Assembly (NCBI GenBank): GCA_023418375.1
Contig: JAEZZV010000168.1
Location: 1-14,348 of the forward strand
Length of the DNA: 14,348 nt
Reading direction: 5' to 3'
Source: Actinomycetes bacterium
GTDB taxonomy: Bacteria > Actinomycetota > Actinomycetes > Actinomycetales > Cellulomonadaceae
Both the position numbers and the translations under genes were made by a program. Below the pieces are notes generated by a model, which saw only the letters and a list, made by a program, of their open reading frames with translations, did not search any database and was not told the DNA's origin. Shown in pieces: positions 13,413-14,348 of the stretch. Each line of letters begins with the position of its first letter. The first letter of the stretch is position 1.

Positions 13413-14348
13413 ATGGGTACCGGGCTGCGCGTCGAGCGCCATGGCACGGCCGTCCGGCTGCTGGCACCCGAGTACGCGGTCGAGGTCCGGGCCGACCCGC
13501 CCCGTGCGATCCTCGCGGACCGGGACGGGCGCCTCTGGTCGCACCTGCTCCTGCTGGCCTCGCTGGACCGGACCGACGTGCGGGACGAGTCCTGGGCGAT
13601 CGGCCCGCCCGAGGTCTCGGAGCCGGACGCGGACGGGACCGTCGTCGTGCGCGTGCCCGCCCGGACCCGGGCGTGGGAGTCCAAGGAGGTCCGGCTGCAC
13701 TGCACCGACGAGGAGGTGTCGGTCACCGCGACCGTCACCGGGTCCGGGACGCTCGCGGGCGCGGTGGTCCTCGGCGGCCACGCGCTGCTCGGGTCGGGGG
13801 CCGGCGGGGAGTTCTGGTCCTCCGCGGAGTTCCGCTCGGTGTTCTCGCCCGCGCCCAGCGAGCCGGTCCAGGTGACCCGCCCCGCGTCGTCGTCGGTCAG
13901 CCTCGGGGTGGTGGGTGACGGGTGGCCGGGCCGCCTGCACGGCGTGCTCTCGCCGCCGCCGCTGTACCTCGCGTTCGGGCGGGAGCCGCCGCCGCAGGAC
14001 CCGACGGCGGTGCCCGACGGCGCGTGGCTGGGCTTCGGGGTCCGCGCCGGGCCCGCGGAGGCGACGTTCACGCAGGTCCGGTATCGGGCGCTCGACGGCG
14101 GGTTCCGCATCGAGCTCGACTACGACGGACACACCCGGGTGGCGGGGGAGTTCACGACGCCCAAGCTCGTGCTGCGCCGGGTCCTCGCGCCGCACGCGGG
14201 GATCGGGCTGCACCGGGCAGCCCTCGTCCGCCGAGGGCTGGCCCAGGACCGCCCGACGCACCCGGCCGCGTCCTGGTGGCGGGAGCCGATGGTGTGCGGC
14301 TGGTGCGCGCAGGCGGCGCTGGCCCCGGTGCCCGGCGCGACGCCGCGC
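13413..14348 (+). CDS. Probable glycoside hydrolase (GH-D/GH36-like), N-terminal part, runs off right edge
   Basis: This frame is open from ATG 13413 to the window end with no stop (312 codons), so the gene is incomplete. Residues 1 to about 270 are rich in beta-strand patterns with many Trp and Gly, fitting a large beta-sandwich. Segments include GHALLGSGAGGEFWSSAEFR and a Pro-rich loop (LSPPPLYLAFGREPPPQD); FTTPKLVLRRVLAPHAGIGLHRAALV follows. The end, ASWWREPMVCGWCAQAALA (286-304), looks like a domain boundary followed by the first strand of a (beta/alpha)8 barrel, as in alpha-galactosidase-like enzymes. The catalytic aspartates would lie downstream and are not visible. There is no signal peptide, so a cytoplasmic enzyme acting on an imported oligosaccharide is likely. 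No good Shine-Dalgarno precedes the ATG; TTGTCT (13400-13405) lies 7 nt upstream and may be a weak leaderless -10. The open frame is firm, the family less so. Confidence 0.5.
   Translation, partial: MGTGLRVERHGTAVRLLAPEYAVEVRADPPRAILADRDGRLWSHLLLLASLDRTDVRDESWAIGPPEVSEPDADGTVVVRVPARTRAWESKEVRLHCTDEEVSVTATVTGSGTLAGAVVLGGHALLGSGAGGEFWSSAEFRSVFSPAPSEPVQVTRPASSSVSLGVVGDGWPGRLHGVLSPPPLYLAFGREPPPQDPTAVPDGAWLGFGVRAGPAEATFTQVRYRALDGGFRIELDYDGHTRVAGEFTTPKLVLRRVLAPHAGIGLHRAALVRRGLAQDRPTHPAASWWREPMVCGWCAQAALAPVPGATPR

Overview
This window looks like ordinary chromosomal DNA from a very GC-rich actinobacterium. Third codon positions are almost all G or C, GTG starts are common, and several protein families (CE1758/CE1759 flavin pair, DUF6174 lipoprotein, DUF885, TM2) are typical of the group. 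A Cellulomonas-like member of the Micrococcales is my best guess from recalled family sequences; I could not test it. I see no rRNA, tRNA, CRISPR array, insertion sequence, integrase or phage gene. No gene-free stretch exceeds 300 bases; the longest are 299-468, 4877-5074 and 10423-10595.

Layout, left to right. A DUF885 gene runs off the left edge on the minus strand (1-298). It is divergent from a TMADH/dienoyl-CoA-reductase-type flavoenzyme (469-2397). Then come a standalone TrpB2-type PLP enzyme (2500-3816) and an atypical SDR epimerase/dehydratase-like protein (3887-4876), which ends at a strong hairpin. Next is a two-gene operon of a luciferase-like monooxygenase and its FMN reductase partner (5075-6861), preceded by a palindromic AT-rich operator-like site, and then a small TM2 membrane protein (6899-7138). 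A Uup-like ABC-F protein (7214-9067, minus) is divergent from a TauE/SafE permease (9144-9941). A VOC protein with a 28-residue His/Asp tail (9973-10422, minus) is divergent from a lipoprotein plus AhpD-like pair (10596-11742). The AhpD-like gene overlaps tail-to-tail with a DUF6174 lipoprotein (11717-12166, minus). Last come a YghZ-type aldo/keto reductase (12255-13316, minus) and, divergent from it, a probable glycoside hydrolase that runs off the right edge (13413-14348).

Functional themes. Flavin and NAD(P)H redox enzymes dominate: the OYE/TMADH-like enzyme, LLM plus FMN reductase, SDR, AKR and AhpD-like protein. They lie in separate transcription units, so I do not claim one pathway. The LLM/FMN-reductase pair is the clearest functional partnership, because the reductase would supply reduced FMN to the monooxygenase. 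The AKR/glycoside hydrolase divergent pair may be sugar-related and shares a perfect inverted repeat in its promoter region.

The most distinctive sequence-level feature is a repeated leaderless-start architecture. Five genes have a TANNNT -10 box 6-8 nt before the start codon and no usable Shine-Dalgarno sequence. I did not find a convincing wholly new system; the leads most worth following are the His-rich VOC protein, the unusual active site of the flavoenzyme and the candidate operators.
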